64,000 nt of DNA from Granulicatella adiacens ATCC 49175 (GCF_025150565.1 NZ_CP102283.1:1116001-1180000); one strand, 5' to 3'; positions 19,755 to 30,403 are shown, counted from the stretch's first letter. Notes: generated from the sequence alone by a model not told the origin. Program-made: numbers and translations.

Positions 19755-20277
19755 TTTCTAACTCCTTTAATCGATTTGTTAATTGCATAAAGAGTTCTGA
19801 GTCCATTTTTTCAAGTGCTTCATTGATTTCTAGTTTTAACTGCGAGATTTGAACTTCCTTTTGAATGATTTGTAGTTCTTCTGTTACAGAATCTATTTCA
19901 TCAAGTTCTGAAATGAAATACGGATTCTTTTCTAAAACACCAAAACTTACCATACTTTTATATGCGTTTGGAAAATCAAGTTCAACGAAACAATCTTCTT
20001 TCCAATGAAGACGCATATCATGAAAAGCAACTTCTGGATTATCAAAAGAGGTCCCTTCTTTAAAAAATAAGAAGGATTCTTGAGCAGGTTTAATCGTTGA
20101 AAACAACATTCCTTTTGGAGTTGATTCTACATGTTCAACAAAATGAATTTGTTTCAATAATAATTCATGGTTTAAAAGATAATTCAAAATCCAAAGGGAT
20201 TCTCTTCTTTTTAAAGAATGGTTCGAAATAAACCACGAAATAAACTTTTTCTTGGTTTCTAAACTTGGGTTAAACAT
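19747..20277 (-). CDS. ypiB: YpiB-family (UPF0302) protein
   Basis: Function not established. The N-terminal half, with FISWFI.NH.LKRRESLWILNYLL and HFVEHVESTPKGMLFST, matches the UPF0302/YpiB family, and the C-terminal helix is a short charged coiled-coil-like tail. The start is the ATG at 20277 behind AGGAG; a GTG-type extension upstream overlaps ypiA and lacks a Shine-Dalgarno. The order ypiA-ypiB is conserved in Firmicutes. Confidence 0.85.
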   Translation of the reverse strand: MFNPSLETKKKFISWFISNHSLKRRESLWILNYLLNHELLLKQIHFVEHVESTPKGMLFSTIKPAQESFLFFKEGTSFDNPEVAFHDMRLHWKEDCFVELDFPNAYKSMVSFGVLEKNPYFISELDEIDSVTEELQIIQKEVQISQLKLEINEALEKMDSELFMQLTNRLKELENE

Positions 20278-20287
20278 ATTACCACTC

Positions 20288-21559
20288 CTATTCTTCAAAA
20301 ATAAATGAATAACGAATAAACTCTGGATTAAACGGATCTAATTTCAAAGCTTCTTGTAAAACTACTTTTGCTTGTTCCTTTCTTCCTTCTTCAATCATAA
20401 ATCGAATGTAATCTTCATAGAATTCTAAGGAACTTTCCCCTGCTTCATAAGCTTTTTGATAGTTCGTGAATGCTTCACTGTACTCTTCCATTGCTTCATA
20501 AGTTTTCGCAAACAAGTAAAGAATAACTGCATCTTCTTTTGTTTCTAGACTCTTTAGAAACTCAATACTGTCCTCATATTCTTCTTCATCATTCAATGCT
20601 TCAACATAGCTTGTCACATTGAGAATTGAATCATTATTTAAGTTTACGGCTTCTTTTAATTCAAGTAATCCTTCCTGTTGATTCCCTGTTGCAATTTCAA
20701 TTTGTCCAAGAATACGATGTGCTTCATCGTTCAATTCATCAAAAGCAATCCATTTCTTAGCATAGCATTTTGCTTCCTCATCACGTTTTAAGATTAAGAG
20801 ACATTGAATTACGTTTAGTGTCACGTCACTATTTTCAGGTTCACGTTCTAGAAGTTCCATATAGTACTCGAGAGATTTTTCGTAGTTGCCCTCAATAGAC
20901 TCATACGAAGCCATTTGAGTGAGTAAATCACTTGATAGCCCGTCAATACTCTCTTCCCCAATAAATTGCTCTAAGGGCTCTTTATTTCCCATTCTCAAAG
21001 TTGCTTCAACATACAATTCTTGTGCACGTTCCTCTTCCCCAGTTTCCTCTGGATTTTGCTTTAAGAAACGCTCTAAGAAAAAGGCGCTACGTTCGAAACT
21101 ACCCGCTTCAAATAATAATGTTCCTAAGTAGAAATCAATGATAGCTTCGTCCTGTTCCAAATCTTTTGCTTTTAAGAGTTTTTTCTCTGCTAAATCAAAG
21201 TCCCCTTCTTCACGATATGCTTCTGATTGTACCACCAATACACTTGGATAGTCTGGATCTGTTTCTGGAATATCATACAGAATCGATAACGCTTGGTCTG
21301 TTTCACCTTCAGCAACTAAAATTTCAGCTAGTAAAATCGTCCAAATCGCTTCATCTGGTTCAACTTCTGTAAGTCGTAACAGAGCTCGTTTTGCTTCTTC
21401 ATAGAACCCGATGGATACAGAATATGTTGCCAAGTCCGCCATCTCTTGAAGGTCATTTTCTGGGTCAAAATGATCAAAAAATCGATGATAAGATTCATAT
21501 ACTTTTTCAATATCTTGTTCTTCTAAAGCTTGTTGTATCTCTTTAATTACTGTAGTCAT
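20288..21559 (-). CDS. ypiA: TPR-repeat protein YpiA
   Basis: A 423-residue acidic protein made of consecutive tetratricopeptide-like helical pairs. Recurring A..LL....P and G....A...L patterns occur throughout, with examples such as YEKSLEYYMELLEREPENS and YSEAFTNYQKAYEAG. It probably acts as a cytoplasmic scaffold; the binding partner is unknown. It is upstream of ypiB and cca, with 10 bases between ypiA and ypiB. Confidence 0.85.
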   Translation of the reverse strand: MTTVIKEIQQALEEQDIEKVYESYHRFFDHFDPENDLQEMADLATYSVSIGFYEEAKRALLRLTEVEPDEAIWTILLAEILVAEGETDQALSILYDIPETDPDYPSVLVVQSEAYREEGDFDLAEKKLLKAKDLEQDEAIIDFYLGTLLFEAGSFERSAFFLERFLKQNPEETGEEERAQELYVEATLRMGNKEPLEQFIGEESIDGLSSDLLTQMASYESIEGNYEKSLEYYMELLEREPENSDVTLNVIQCLLILKRDEEAKCYAKKWIAFDELNDEAHRILGQIEIATGNQQEGLLELKEAVNLNNDSILNVTSYVEALNDEEEYEDSIEFLKSLETKEDAVILYLFAKTYEAMEEYSEAFTNYQKAYEAGESSLEFYEDYIRFMIEEGRKEQAKVVLQEALKLDPFNPEFIRYSFIFEE

Positions 21560-21609
21560 AAATTCTCCTTGATATAATAAAAACTATTAATAAATATGTA
21601 TATAATAAA

Positions 21610-21650
21610 AAATGGCATTATATAGAGATATCTCTAATATAACACCATTT
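21610..21650 (-). terminator. Terminator after hup
   Basis: A long AT-rich inverted repeat centred on AGAGATATCTCT, with outer arms AAATGG and CCATTT, followed by a T-rich run on the minus strand. Confidence 0.7.
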
Positions 21651-21683
21651 AAAACTTCTTGCTAAGAAAATAGTTCAATTGAA

Positions 21684-21962
21684 TTATTTTTTAACTGCAT
21701 CTTTAAGAGCTTTACCAGCTTTGAATGCTGGAACTTTAGAAGCTTTGATTTTAATTTCTTTACCTGTTTGAGGGTTACGTCCTTTACGAGCAGCGCGTTC
21801 GCGAACTTCAAAGTTACCAAATCCGATAACTTGAACTTTTTCACCTGCTTTTAAAGCCTCTTGAATTGTTTCGAATAAAGCTTCAACTGTTGCTGAAACA
21901 TCTTTCTTTGTTAATTGCGTTTTTTTAGCAACGCGATCTACTAATTCTGCTTTGTTAGCCAT
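21684..21962 (-). CDS. hup: DNA-binding protein HU
   Basis: Histone-like nucleoid protein that bends and compacts DNA. The 92-residue sequence has the typical ADLVD..A.K..L.KK start and the DNA-intercalating arm region [22 protein letters not shown] consensus promoter lies upstream and a terminator downstream, so it is monocistronic. Confidence 0.97.
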   Translation of the reverse strand: MANKAELVDRVAKKTQLTKKDVSATVEALFETIQEALKAGEKVQVIGFGNFEVRERAARKGRNPQTGKEIKIKASKVPAFKAGKALKDAVKK

Positions 21963-22055
21963 TTTAGTTTCACCTCCATCAAATAAGAATTTCTATCAGA
22001 TTTTGTTGAGTGGTCCAACTAATCTGGAAATCTAAATAGTTTTGATTTCTTCTAA

Positions 22056-22084
22056 AGTATAACATTCTAAGAGAATAGTTTCAA
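22056..22084 (-). promoter_or_regulatory. hup promoter (TTGAAA-17-TATACT)
   Basis: On the minus strand, TTGAAA (22079-22084) and TATACT (22056-22061) are separated by exactly 17 bases. They lie about 95 bases before the hup ATG. Confidence 0.75.
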
Positions 22085-22123
22085 TGGTTTATATCGTCTT
22101 TTATAAGATAGATATGATTTTTT

Positions 22124-23437
22124 TTACTTTCTTTGACGGGTAATCATATGGATTGGAGTCCCTTCAAAACCGAAAGCAGAACGAATTCTATTTTCTAAGA
22201 ACCGCTCGTATGAAAAATGCATCAATTCTACATCGTTAACAAAAGTAACAAACGTAGGTGGTTGATTCGCTACTTGTGTCATATAGTAAATTTTCAATCT
22301 GTTTCCTTTATCCGTTGGAGTTGGGTTCATGGCAATAGCATCCATCAATACATCGTTCAGCACTGAAGATGAAATTCGACGTGAACGAACTTCATGAATC
22401 TCTTTTAGGATTGGTGGGATTTTTGAGAGACGTTGTTTCGTTTTTGCAGATACAAAGATAATCGGAGCGTATGATAAATATAGGAATTCTTGACGAATCT
22501 TGTCCTCAAACTCTTTATACGTTGAATTATCTTTTTCAAGAGTATCCCATTTATTCACTAAAATAACGACACCTTTACCGGCTTCATGAGCGTATCCCGC
22601 AATCTTCTTATCTTGTTCTTGAATTCCTTCTTCGGCATTCAAGACCACACAAACAATATCGCTTCGTTCAATCGCTCTTAAGGCACGAAGAACACTATAT
22701 TTTTCAGTGGATTCAAAGACACGACCTTTCTTACGAATACCGGCAGTATCAATCATCTTGAAGACAGTACCTTCTTCGTCTTCAAAAGTTGTATCGATGG
22801 CATCACGAGTCGTTCCTGCAACATTCGATACAATTACACGTTCTTCACCAAGCATCGCATTCACTAAACTCGATTTCCCTACGTTTGGACGTCCGATGAA
22901 ACTAAACTTAATCACATCTTTATCCTCTTCGTCTCCTTTATCTTCAGGGAAAGCTTTAACAGCTGCATCTAATAAATCACCAAGACCTAAACCATGACTT
23001 CCTGAGATTGGAAATGGTTCGCCGAATCCTAACGCATAGAAATCAAAAATTTCTGAACGTAATTCTGGGTTATCCACTTTATTAACAGCAAGTAAAACTG
23101 GTTTATTTGTACGATAGAGTAATTTTGCAATGTGTTCGTCAGTCGTTGTCACGCCCTCTTTTACACTTGTAAGAAAGATAATCACATCTGCCTCTTCCAT
23201 CGCAATTTCTGCTTGCATACGGATGTTTGACATAAACGGTTCATCCGTAATGTCAATTCCACCTGTATCAATAATATTAAATGAGTGCCCTAACCACTCA
23301 CCTTCAGAATAGATACGGTCACGAGTGACTCCGGCGATATCTTCTACGATAGAGATACGTTCTCCGACAATACGGTTAAAAATTGTAGACTTCCCAACAT
23401 TTGGTCTTCCTACAACGGCAATAACTGGTGTTGACAT
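22124..23437 (-). CDS. der: GTPase Der (EngA), ribosome biogenesis
   Basis: Essential GTPase for 50S subunit maturation. It has two tandem G domains: P-loops [16 protein letters not shown] (about 8-23) and [16 protein letters not shown] (about 182-197), with DTGGI/DTAGI and NKVD/NKWD motifs in each. A C-terminal KH-like domain follows. At 437 residues it is of normal length. The order cmk-rpsA-der-hup is conserved in Firmicutes. Confidence 0.97.
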   Translation of the reverse strand: MSTPVIAVVGRPNVGKSTIFNRIVGERISIVEDIAGVTRDRIYSEGEWLGHSFNIIDTGGIDITDEPFMSNIRMQAEIAMEEADVIIFLTSVKEGVTTTDEHIAKLLYRTNKPVLLAVNKVDNPELRSEIFDFYALGFGEPFPISGSHGLGLGDLLDAAVKAFPEDKGDEEDKDVIKFSFIGRPNVGKSSLVNAMLGEERVIVSNVAGTTRDAIDTTFEDEEGTVFKMIDTAGIRKKGRVFESTEKYSVLRALRAIERSDIVCVVLNAEEGIQEQDKKIAGYAHEAGKGVVILVNKWDTLEKDNSTYKEFEDKIRQEFLYLSYAPIIFVSAKTKQRLSKIPPILKEIHEVRSRRISSSVLNDVLMDAIAMNPTPTDKGNRLKIYYMTQVANQPPTFVTFVNDVELMHFSYERFLENRIRSAFGFEGTPIHMITRQRK

Positions 23438-23470
23438 ACTATTCCTCCTTTTTCTCTAATTCTATCATAA

Positions 23471-23499
23471 AAATAGTCTGGAACCAGTCCAGACTATTT
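23471..23499 (-). terminator. Terminator after rpsA
   Basis: Perfect 12-bp arms AAATAGTCTGGA and TCCAGACTATTT with T-rich sequence after the hairpin on the minus strand. Confidence 0.88.
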
Positions 23500-23521
23500 C
23501 CACTTAACTTTTATATGAATG

Positions 23522-24715
23522 TTATTCTTCAACTTTAAGTTCAGAAAGTTGATTACCTAAACGATCTGCTAAAGAGAATGAAACATCTTCTTCAGGTAAT
23601 TCGTAGGTTTCTTCAACCACTTCTTCAACTTCTTCTTTTTCAGGTTTTGGAGCTTCTTGTAAAGCTTTAATACTTAAAGAAATACGTTGTTGTTCTGGAT
23701 GAACTTCAAGAACTTTCACTTGAACTTCTTGACCTTCTTTAAGAACTTCGTGCGGTGTCGCAATATGTTGGTGAGCGATTTGAGAGATGTGTACTAATCC
23801 TTCTACTCCAGGGAATAATTCAACAAATGCTCCGAAAGTAGTTAGACGTTTTACTAAACCATCTAATACTGAACCAACTGCTGCACGTTCTTCAATGTTA
23901 TCCCATGGTCCTGCTAATGTATCTTTGATTGATAATGATACACGTCCGCTTTCAGGATCTACAGAAATAACTTTTGCTTGAACTTCTTGGCCAACTTCTA
24001 ATTTGTCGCTTGCTTTTGCAACATGTTCATGAGAGATTTGTGAAATATGAACTAATCCGTCCACTCCACCTAAGTCGATAAACGCACCGAAGTTTGTTAA
24101 TCGAGCAACTTTACCAGTCACTACAGAACCTTCTTGAATTGATTCAAATACAGCTGCACGCTTAGCTGCTTTTTCAGCTGCAACTAAGTTTTTACGTGAT
24201 AAGATTAAACGATTTTCGCTTGGTTCGATTTCAACGATTTCAAAAGCTAATGTTTGGCCTTTGAATTGAGCTAAGTTATCAACATAGTGGTCTGATACCA
24301 TAGAAGCTGGTACGAAAGCACGAACTCCTGCATCTACTACTAAACCACCTTTAACAGCATCCACAACTGGAGCTTCGATAATTTTTTTATTATCAAATTT
24401 AGCTTGAATTTCTTCCCAAACTTTACGTGCATCTACACGTTTTTTAGAAAGTAAGAAACTTCCATTTTCTTTATCTTTGATTTGTTTGATGACTACTAAA
24501 TCAACAACATCTCCTACTGATAAAACGTCTTCTACACGTTCCACTGGTGATGTTGATAATTCATTGAAAGGAATAACCCCTTCAACACCTCCACCGATAA
24601 TTCCGACGATGGCTTGTTTATCTTGTAGAGTTAATACTTCACCTTGTACTAAATCTCCGATTTGAATATCTTTAACGATATCTAGCGCATCTTGCATTGT
24701 TTGTAATTCTGACAT
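23522..24715 (-). CDS. rpsA: 30S ribosomal protein S1 homologue, four S1 domains
   Basis: RNA-binding protein related to ribosomal S1. Four S1/OB repeats can be counted. The last two carry the clear signatures [20 protein letters not shown] and [19 protein letters not shown]. The C-terminus is an acidic tail rich in Glu and Val. At 397 residues it has the short Firmicute form, which is less strictly essential for translation initiation than the six-domain E. coli S1. Downstream of cmk. Confidence 0.93.
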   Translation of the reverse strand: MSELQTMQDALDIVKDIQIGDLVQGEVLTLQDKQAIVGIIGGGVEGVIPFNELSTSPVERVEDVLSVGDVVDLVVIKQIKDKENGSFLLSKKRVDARKVWEEIQAKFDNKKIIEAPVVDAVKGGLVVDAGVRAFVPASMVSDHYVDNLAQFKGQTLAFEIVEIEPSENRLILSRKNLVAAEKAAKRAAVFESIQEGSVVTGKVARLTNFGAFIDLGGVDGLVHISQISHEHVAKASDKLEVGQEVQAKVISVDPESGRVSLSIKDTLAGPWDNIEERAAVGSVLDGLVKRLTTFGAFVELFPGVEGLVHISQIAHQHIATPHEVLKEGQEVQVKVLEVHPEQQRISLSIKALQEAPKPEKEEVEEVVEETYELPEEDVSFSLADRLGNQLSELKVEE

Positions 24716-24845
24716 GTGACTTCCTCCTAGGGCGACAATTCATACGAACGCAAAGTTTACTTTTTGTGTAAAATCAAACTTTTTATCCATTTACAATCAT
24801 ACCACTAAATGAAAACGAATTCTAGTGTTTTTGTGTAAAATCTGG

Positions 24846-25511
24846 TTAATTCGTTAACTTTTCTTGGATAAGATTCGTGATTTTAGAAACAACTTCTTGA
24901 ATTGATAGGCTTGTTGTATCGATTTCAATTGCATCATCCGCTTTTTTCAAAGGAGACTCTTTGCGAGTACTGTCTAAATAGTCACGGTGAGCAATTTCTT
25001 CTTCTAATTTTTCAAGAGATAACTCAATACCTTTCTCTTGGTTTTCTTTAAAACGGCGTAATGCACGTTCTTTAACTGAAGCTACTAAGAAAATTTTCAA
25101 ATCAGCATTTGGAAGTACTACAGTTCCAATATCCCGGCCATCCATAATGATGGAGTGATTTTCTGCAATTTCCCTTTGCATTTGAACAAGTTTTACTCTT
25201 ACTGATTTAATCGCTGAAACTTCAGAGACATTTCGTGTCACTTCAAGATCACGGATTTCATGTGTAACATCTTCCCCATTTAAGAAAACGAGTTGGCCTT
25301 CATCCGTATTTCTAAAACTAATTACTAAATTCTCTAATAACTCTTTGATTGCTTCAGCATCCACTACTGCAATATTATTTCTTAGAAAAGCCAATGTTGT
25401 TGCACGATACATCGCACCTGTATCTAAATATAGAAAATTCGTTTCTTTAGCAATCAATTTTGAAATCGTACTTTTTCCAGATGAAGCTGGTCCATCAATT
25501 GCAACTTGCAT
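24846..25511 (-). CDS. cmk: Cytidylate kinase
   Basis: Phosphorylates CMP/dCMP. P-loop [15 protein letters not shown] at the N-terminus, then LDTGAMYRA, the NMP-binding insert around [19 protein letters not shown], and the lid region [10 protein letters not shown]. At 221 residues it is of normal length. About 130 bases separate it from rpsA, so rpsA may also have its own promoter. Confidence 0.96.
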   Translation of the reverse strand: MQVAIDGPASSGKSTISKLIAKETNFLYLDTGAMYRATTLAFLRNNIAVVDAEAIKELLENLVISFRNTDEGQLVFLNGEDVTHEIRDLEVTRNVSEVSAIKSVRVKLVQMQREIAENHSIIMDGRDIGTVVLPNADLKIFLVASVKERALRRFKENQEKGIELSLEKLEEEIAHRDYLDSTRKESPLKKADDAIEIDTTSLSIQEVVSKITNLIQEKLTN

Positions 25512-25530
25512 TCTATTCTTCCTTTCAAAA

Positions 25531-25564
25531 AGAAAGTCTGAAACGTCTTGCGTCTCAGACTTCT
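25531..25564 (-). terminator. Terminator after the LysM gene
   Basis: The arms AGAAAGTCTGA and TCAGACTTCT, with an inner ACG/CGT stem, are followed by a T-rich tract on the minus strand. Confidence 0.85.
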
Positions 25565-25580
25565 AAAAATTAACTAATTA

Positions 25581-26153
25581 TTATTGTTTAACTTTTAAAG
25601 TAGTTCCTGGAGCTATATTATCTCCTGATAAACCATTAATTTGTTTTAATGTAGCAACATCCATCCCATGATTTACAGCAATACGGTATAAAGTATCTCC
25701 TTGTTTAACAACATAAGTTCCGTAATTTCCATTTTGTTGCGCTGCTGTTGTAGGCGTTTGTTGTGTTGTTTCGGCTTGTCTAGGAGCTGTCGTAGTCGCT
25801 TCAGGAGCTGCTGTTGTTGCTTCTTGCTTTGTAGTTGGTGCAACTGTTGTTTCTGGTGCTACTGTCGTTGTTTCAACCGTTTTAGTAAGCATTACATCAT
25901 CAGCAGTTCTAGGTTTCACTTGATTACTGCTATTAACAATCGAGAACCACCACATAAATAATACTGGTGCAACAATTACAATTAGGAATACAAATAATAG
26001 TACATTTGATAAAGGAGCTACTGCTTTTCCACCTGAGTTTCTAGCACTACGAGAAAATTGACGATTTTTTAAATTTTCATCTTCACCAAATTTTCTTTCC
26101 CATGGTTGTTCTTCATTTTTATTTAAGTCTTCATTATTAAAGTTATCACTCAT
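25581..26153 (-). CDS. LysM-domain cell-wall-binding membrane protein (YpbE-like)
   Basis: 190 residues. A basic cytoplasmic N-terminus of about 50 residues precedes one membrane helix (about 52-75), an extracellular linker made almost only of Thr, Ala, Glu and Pro, and a C-terminal LysM domain (YVVKQGDTLYRIAVNHG...LKQINGLSGDNIAPGTTLKV). It probably anchors in the membrane and binds peptidoglycan. The start is ATG 26153 behind AGGAGG; the frame opening at 26183 has no ribosome-binding site. Its place next to recQ/ypbB matches Bacillus ypbE. Confidence 0.88.
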   Translation of the reverse strand: MSDNFNNEDLNKNEEQPWERKFGEDENLKNRQFSRSARNSGGKAVAPLSNVLLFVFLIVIVAPVLFMWWFSIVNSSNQVKPRTADDVMLTKTVETTTVAPETTVAPTTKQEATTAAPEATTTAPRQAETTQQTPTTAAQQNGNYGTYVVKQGDTLYRIAVNHGMDVATLKQINGLSGDNIAPGTTLKVKQ

Positions 26154-26288
26154 CAAAAATCCTCCTAATTTGACCCAATACAATCCTCAGTCAATTCACT
26201 AAACAATATAGCATATTTATGTGCTTAGGTGCAAACTTTTACTTTAGCTCTATTGTAGCATAAAAAAATTAAAAATCACTCTATTTAA

Positions 26289-27662
26289 TCAGAGATTAAA
26301 CAATTTTTTAAAGCTCTCTTCAAAGGAATTTTTTGAATTTTCCACTTCATTCCACTTAGAAGTAATCTCCATTAAAAACAAATCAAGATGCCTACAACTA
26401 CTACACTTTCCACACGAAGCTTTCCTTTTTTCACCGAAAAAATGAGCTAGATATTGTTCTTTGCACAAGGTGGTATTTGCAAATTCTTCAATCTGCCCTA
26501 TTTGCTTTAATTTACGCGATTTCTGGTTCTTTATAAATGCACTCGTTTGATCATTATTCCAACGAAACGTTTTCGCAATCTCTTTGATATTTTGATGAAG
26601 TTCCGTCTCTTCCTCATCATCTACTTCATAGGAGCGTTCAATCTTACGTCTCATTTGGGGAAAATCGTCTGAATGAACCAAGGCGATACAACGACTAAAT
26701 TGCAAGTCTCTTCCAGCTCGACCAATTTGTTGCACATAATCTTCAAGTGTCTGTGGAAGTTGAAAATGGATAATCGTACGAATATTAGACTGATTAATCC
26801 CCATTCCAAATGCACTTGTTGCTAATAGAATGTTGATTTCTCCTCTAAAAAATTTCTGCTGAATCGTTTGACGGTCACTACTATGTCTCTTAGAGTGAAA
26901 GGTATCAATTTTTGTAAATCCTTCCTCTTGGAGTGATCCTTTTAACCCTTCAATCTCTTTAATCGTTGAGGCATACACGATACAAGGATATTCCACACGC
27001 TTCAACAATTCAGAAAGCATCTTACTACGAAGGCCTTCAACCGAAATAACATCAATTTCACGATTCTTCAAGAAGGCATGTCCTTGGAAATAAGTCGTCT
27101 CCTCTTTATTTAATCCTAAAAATGTATAAATATCATGAATCACTTGAGTCGTCGCTGTCGCAGTTAGCGCTAACGTTCGAGGACTTCCTAAACTTTTTCT
27201 CATCTTACCAATAAATAGGTAATCGCTTCTAAAGTCATACCCCCACTGCGATATACAATGCGCCTCATCGACAACGAGTAATCCAATTTCAAGTTTTGAT
27301 AATTGCTTAAAGAATCTGGGGGCTTGTAACATCTCTGGAGAAACAAAAATAAATTGATACTCCTTTAACGTATTTAAAATATAATTTTTCTCTGCTTCAG
27401 TCATAAGGGAAGTAATGGCCACGGCTTTATGAATCCCCATCTGTTTTAAACTAGCTACTTGGTCGACCATTAACGCAATCAGAGGAGACACGATAACGAC
27501 TCTACAGTTTTCTTTGATACCGATATATTGATAAATAAATGATTTTCCATTTCCTGTTGGTAAAATCGCAATCGCATCATGCCCTTCTTCAAGAGCCGTA
27601 ATGATTTCTTTCTGGCCTTCTCTAAACGCATCATATCCGAATCGATTCAATATTGGATCCAT
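26289..27662 (-). CDS. recQ: Short RecQ-family ATP-dependent DNA helicase
   Basis: 3'-5' DNA helicase for recombination and fork repair. Motif I is LPTGNGKS (about 35-42), motif II VVDEAHCISQWG, and motif VI QQIGRAGRD. A C-terminal zinc-binding region follows (C.EQYLAHFFGEKRKASCGKCSSC). At 457 residues it lacks the HRDC domain, like the RecS/short RecQ of Bacillus. One base separates it from ypbB, implying co-transcription. Confidence 0.93.
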   Translation of the reverse strand: MDPILNRFGYDAFREGQKEIITALEEGHDAIAILPTGNGKSFIYQYIGIKENCRVVIVSPLIALMVDQVASLKQMGIHKAVAITSLMTEAEKNYILNTLKEYQFIFVSPEMLQAPRFFKQLSKLEIGLLVVDEAHCISQWGYDFRSDYLFIGKMRKSLGSPRTLALTATATTQVIHDIYTFLGLNKEETTYFQGHAFLKNREIDVISVEGLRSKMLSELLKRVEYPCIVYASTIKEIEGLKGSLQEEGFTKIDTFHSKRHSSDRQTIQQKFFRGEINILLATSAFGMGINQSNIRTIIHFQLPQTLEDYVQQIGRAGRDLQFSRCIALVHSDDFPQMRRKIERSYEVDDEEETELHQNIKEIAKTFRWNNDQTSAFIKNQKSRKLKQIGQIEEFANTTLCKEQYLAHFFGEKRKASCGKCSSCRHLDLFLMEITSKWNEVENSKNSFEESFKKLFNL

Positions 27663-27663
27663 G

Positions 27664-28731
27664 TCATTTACGCTCCTTTAAGGCTTTAATTTGATAGTAT
27701 CTGAATAAGAAGAAATCTAGTTTTTTCCCTGCTGCTTCAAATTGGTCTTTAGCCTCTTTATACCTAGGATATTGTCCATTTTCAAAGAGGGATTTATAAG
27801 CCACGGCAGCCTTCGTTTCTTCAACGCGTTCATATAATGCCTCTTTTGTAAGTAACACATACTTTAAGAGATGGTCGTTAATCGTGCTCTCTTTAAGCTT
27901 ACGAAGGTGGGCAATTTCTGTGCGTTTCATTCCTTTACAAAACAGACGAACTGTTTCTTGAACGGAACTCGTTTCATGAGAAATCCATTCAACCATTATA
28001 GAAAACCATCCATAAGCAATTGGAAAATTTTCAGGTTCCTCAAAGACATCGCTCACCCATTTCATTAAGACTAATCTCGAAAGAGGTTCACAGTCTTCAA
28101 CCGTGGTAAATCCCCATAACGAAACAAGCTCGTCTTCTAGAGCCGCTGTCGACTTAGCTCCATTAAAAAGCCCTACCCAATGTCCTTTCACAGATTCATC
28201 TTGCTTATTAGCCCAGTCATGGAATTCATCTACAATACTACTAAACCAAACGGACGTAATGTTCTCTTTTTTTTCTTTATACCACCTCTTAAATAATTGC
28301 TGTAACCATACATTTTGAATGAGAGGACGATATCGTGTTTCTTCGTAGCGGTTGTAACTAATCCATTCGACCCAGAGTCTTGTGACATCTCGTAATTGCA
28401 CAAATGAGTATGGATGCATCAAATAATTGACAGCATGTCTTCCATTTGTCACAAGAGAAAATTCTGGAATCTCTTTCAGTAGCACTAAACCTGATTCATT
28501 TTCGCTAACCATTCCTTCACGAAAGAATCCATCTACTAATTGATGAAAGTACTCTTCTTTTAAATGAGGTAAACTAGCAAAAAATACTTCAGTTTTATCT
28601 TCTGTCACGCCAATTAAAGTCGACATGGTACGATTTCCCGTTAAAATACGATATAATCGATTTAACGGAACCACACCATACGACTTGATCGCATGTAATA
28701 TCCAAATTTGATAAAAGGAGTACTGACTCAT
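27664..28731 (-). CDS. ypbB: YpbB-like helix-turn-helix protein
   Basis: Probable partner of the short RecQ. The protein is 355 residues and largely helical. The segment [22 protein letters not shown] (about 285-306) resembles the C-terminal HRDC-like/HTH region of YpbB proteins. Function is unproven; the ypbB-recQ pair is conserved. Its ATG at 28731 overlaps the fer ATG on the opposite strand by two bases. Confidence 0.83.
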   Translation of the reverse strand: MSQYSFYQIWILHAIKSYGVVPLNRLYRILTGNRTMSTLIGVTEDKTEVFFASLPHLKEEYFHQLVDGFFREGMVSENESGLVLLKEIPEFSLVTNGRHAVNYLMHPYSFVQLRDVTRLWVEWISYNRYEETRYRPLIQNVWLQQLFKRWYKEKKENITSVWFSSIVDEFHDWANKQDESVKGHWVGLFNGAKSTAALEDELVSLWGFTTVEDCEPLSRLVLMKWVSDVFEEPENFPIAYGWFSIMVEWISHETSSVQETVRLFCKGMKRTEIAHLRKLKESTINDHLLKYVLLTKEALYERVEETKAAVAYKSLFENGQYPRYKEAKDQFEAAGKKLDFFLFRYYQIKALKERK

Positions 28732-28984
28732 GGATAAAAAATCCTCTCTTTCAAAAATTTATACAAAAGTTGACTGCGACTCATGTATCGCCTGTGGAAT
28801 CTGTCAACTACGTGCTCCTGAAATCTTCGAGTACGATGCGGAAGGGATTGCCTTTGTAAAACAAGACAACAATACCGGAACAGTTCCACTACCAGAAGAT
28901 ACGCTGGAAAAGTTCAAAGATGCTTATACAGCCTGTCCAACTGGTGCCATTAAACGAAAAAACAGACCCTTTACAGAAGAATAA
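28730..28984 (+). CDS. fer: Ferredoxin, single [4Fe-4S]
   Basis: Small electron carrier of 84 residues. Cluster ligands Cys19, Cys22 and Cys25 (CIACGIC) and Cys69 (ACPTGAI) are present, the Bacillus-type monocluster arrangement. The acidic surface residues are typical. Its AAGGAG site (28716-28721) lies inside the ypbB coding region, since the two divergent start codons overlap. A strong terminator follows. Confidence 0.95.
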   Translation: MDKKSSLSKIYTKVDCDSCIACGICQLRAPEIFEYDAEGIAFVKQDNNTGTVPLPEDTLEKFKDAYTACPTGAIKRKNRPFTEE

Positions 28985-28990
28985 ATAAAC

Positions 28991-29022
28991 AAAACGGACT
29001 CACAACAGTATGAGTCCGTTTT
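28991..29022. terminator. Bidirectional terminator between fer and rluB
   Basis: Perfect arms AAAACGGACTCA and TGAGTCCGTTTT with an 8-base loop, flanked by A/T runs for both convergent genes. Confidence 0.93.
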
Positions 29023-29048
29023 TCTTTGTATGACTCCCTAATAGAAAT

Positions 29049-29774
29049 CTATTTTTCGTCTAAAGCGAGCTTTCTTAGTTTCTGTACTTCAAATGAGCGT
29101 AATTCACGATAGTCTCCAGGGCGTAAGTTTTCCAACGTTAAAAATCCAAACTCTTCACGTTTTAATTTCATAACAGGTAATTCCACTGCTTCAAACATAC
29201 GCTTCACTTGATGATTCCATCCTTCGTGAATCGTTAAAGCGACAATCCCTGTTCCTTTATCTGTATCAACTGATAAAATTTGAGCTATTGCGTTTGACGT
29301 TTTCTTACCATCTAAAACAATTCCGCGTTCCAATTGACGCATTTGACGAGGTGTTGGAATTCCTTTAACTTTTGCAATATATTTCTTTTCCACGTGATGC
29401 TTTGGATGAGTCATCAAGTTTGAAAACTCACCATCGTTGGTTAATAAAAGAAGTCCTGTCGTATCGTAGTCCAAACGTCCCACTGGATACACGCGTTGTT
29501 CTACATCTTTAAAATAATCAGTGACAACGGTTCTTCCCTTATCATCACTGGCACTTGAAAGCACTCCTTTGGGTTTATAAAACATAAAATATACAGGTTC
29601 TTCCTTGTAAATTGGAATACCGTCTACCTCAATTTTATCATTGGCACCAACTTTAAAGCCTAGTTCTCTAACGACTTCACCGTTGACCTTAACGCGGCCT
29701 TCTTGAATAAATGCCTCACATTTTCTGCGGGATGCCACACCTGCGTGTGCCATTACTTTTTGTAATCTTTCCAC
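29049..29774 (-). CDS. rluB: 23S rRNA pseudouridine synthase B (RluB/RsuA family)
   Basis: Modifies 23S rRNA. The N-terminal S4 domain (MERLQKVMAHAGVASRRKCE...) precedes a pseudouridine synthase core with the catalytic Asp in VYPVGRLDYDTTGLLLLTNDG. The start is a GTG. At 241 residues it is of normal length. The order scpA-scpB-rluB is conserved in Firmicutes, with 8 bases between scpB and rluB. Confidence 0.94.
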   Translation of the reverse strand: MERLQKVMAHAGVASRRKCEAFIQEGRVKVNGEVVRELGFKVGANDKIEVDGIPIYKEEPVYFMFYKPKGVLSSASDDKGRTVVTDYFKDVEQRVYPVGRLDYDTTGLLLLTNDGEFSNLMTHPKHHVEKKYIAKVKGIPTPRQMRQLERGIVLDGKKTSNAIAQILSVDTDKGTGIVALTIHEGWNHQVKRMFEAVELPVMKLKREEFGFLTLENLRPGDYRELRSFEVQKLRKLALDEK

Positions 29775-29782
29775 AAAAAAAC

Positions 29783-30403
29783 CTACTCTTTCTCTTCTTC
29801 TACTTCATGATGTTCTTTAGAGCGTATTTCCAACTCTTCAAATAAATCATGATTATCTCTAAATAATTGGTTTGCTTCTTCAGAATCTAAATCGAATAAA
29901 TCTGAAGCATCTGGCAGTGCATCAAGCGATTCTAATCCAAAGTAATCCATGAAATACGCTGTTGTTTTATACAATTTTGGACGTCCGGGTGTCTCTAATC
30001 TTCCAGCCTCTTCGATTAAATCTCTTAAAAGTAGTTTTTGAATCGAACCACTACTTTGAACGCCACGAATCGATTCAATATCCACACGTGTGACAGGTTG
30101 CTTATACGCGATAATCGCCAACGTTTCTAGAGAAGCTTGAGACAATTGAGAAGAATAAGGAGAAACCGCATATTTTTCGATATAGGATTTTAAACTAGCC
30201 TTTGTCACAAGTTTATAATGAGAAGCTGTAAGAAGAAGTTCTAGGCCACTATTTTCGTCCTCTAAGCGTTTCTTTAATTCATCTAGCAACTGACGAACCG
30301 CACTTCTTTCGAGTTCTAAAATATAGCTTGCTTCTTCTAATGTAATCCCATCATCTCCAGCAACAAATAGTAAGCCTTCTAATACTGAAATGTAATTAGT
30401 CAC
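29783..30403 (-). CDS. scpB: Segregation and condensation protein B
   Basis: Binds ScpA and SMC in the bacterial condensin complex. Two winged-helix domains are recognisable: LEGLLFVAGDDGITLEEAS at the N-terminus and LETLAIIAYKQPVTRVDIESIRGVQS in the centre. It has a long acidic C-terminal tail. The start is GTG 30403 behind AAGGAG, overlapping the end of scpA by 8 bases; the frame opening at 30433 has no site. About 206 residues. Confidence 0.95.
   Translation of the reverse strand: MTNYISVLEGLLFVAGDDGITLEEASYILELERSAVRQLLDELKKRLEDENSGLELLLTASHYKLVTKASLKSYIEKYAVSPYSSQLSQASLETLAIIAYKQPVTRVDIESIRGVQSSGSIQKLLLRDLIEEAGRLETPGRPKLYKTTAYFMDYFGLESLDALPDASDLFDLDSEEANQLFRDNHDLFEELEIRSKEHHEVEEEKE

Noticed and set aside
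21667-21694. Near-palindrome at the hup stop codon as an operator
   Set aside because: It overlaps coding sequence and is AT-rich enough to arise by chance; the real terminator is just downstream.
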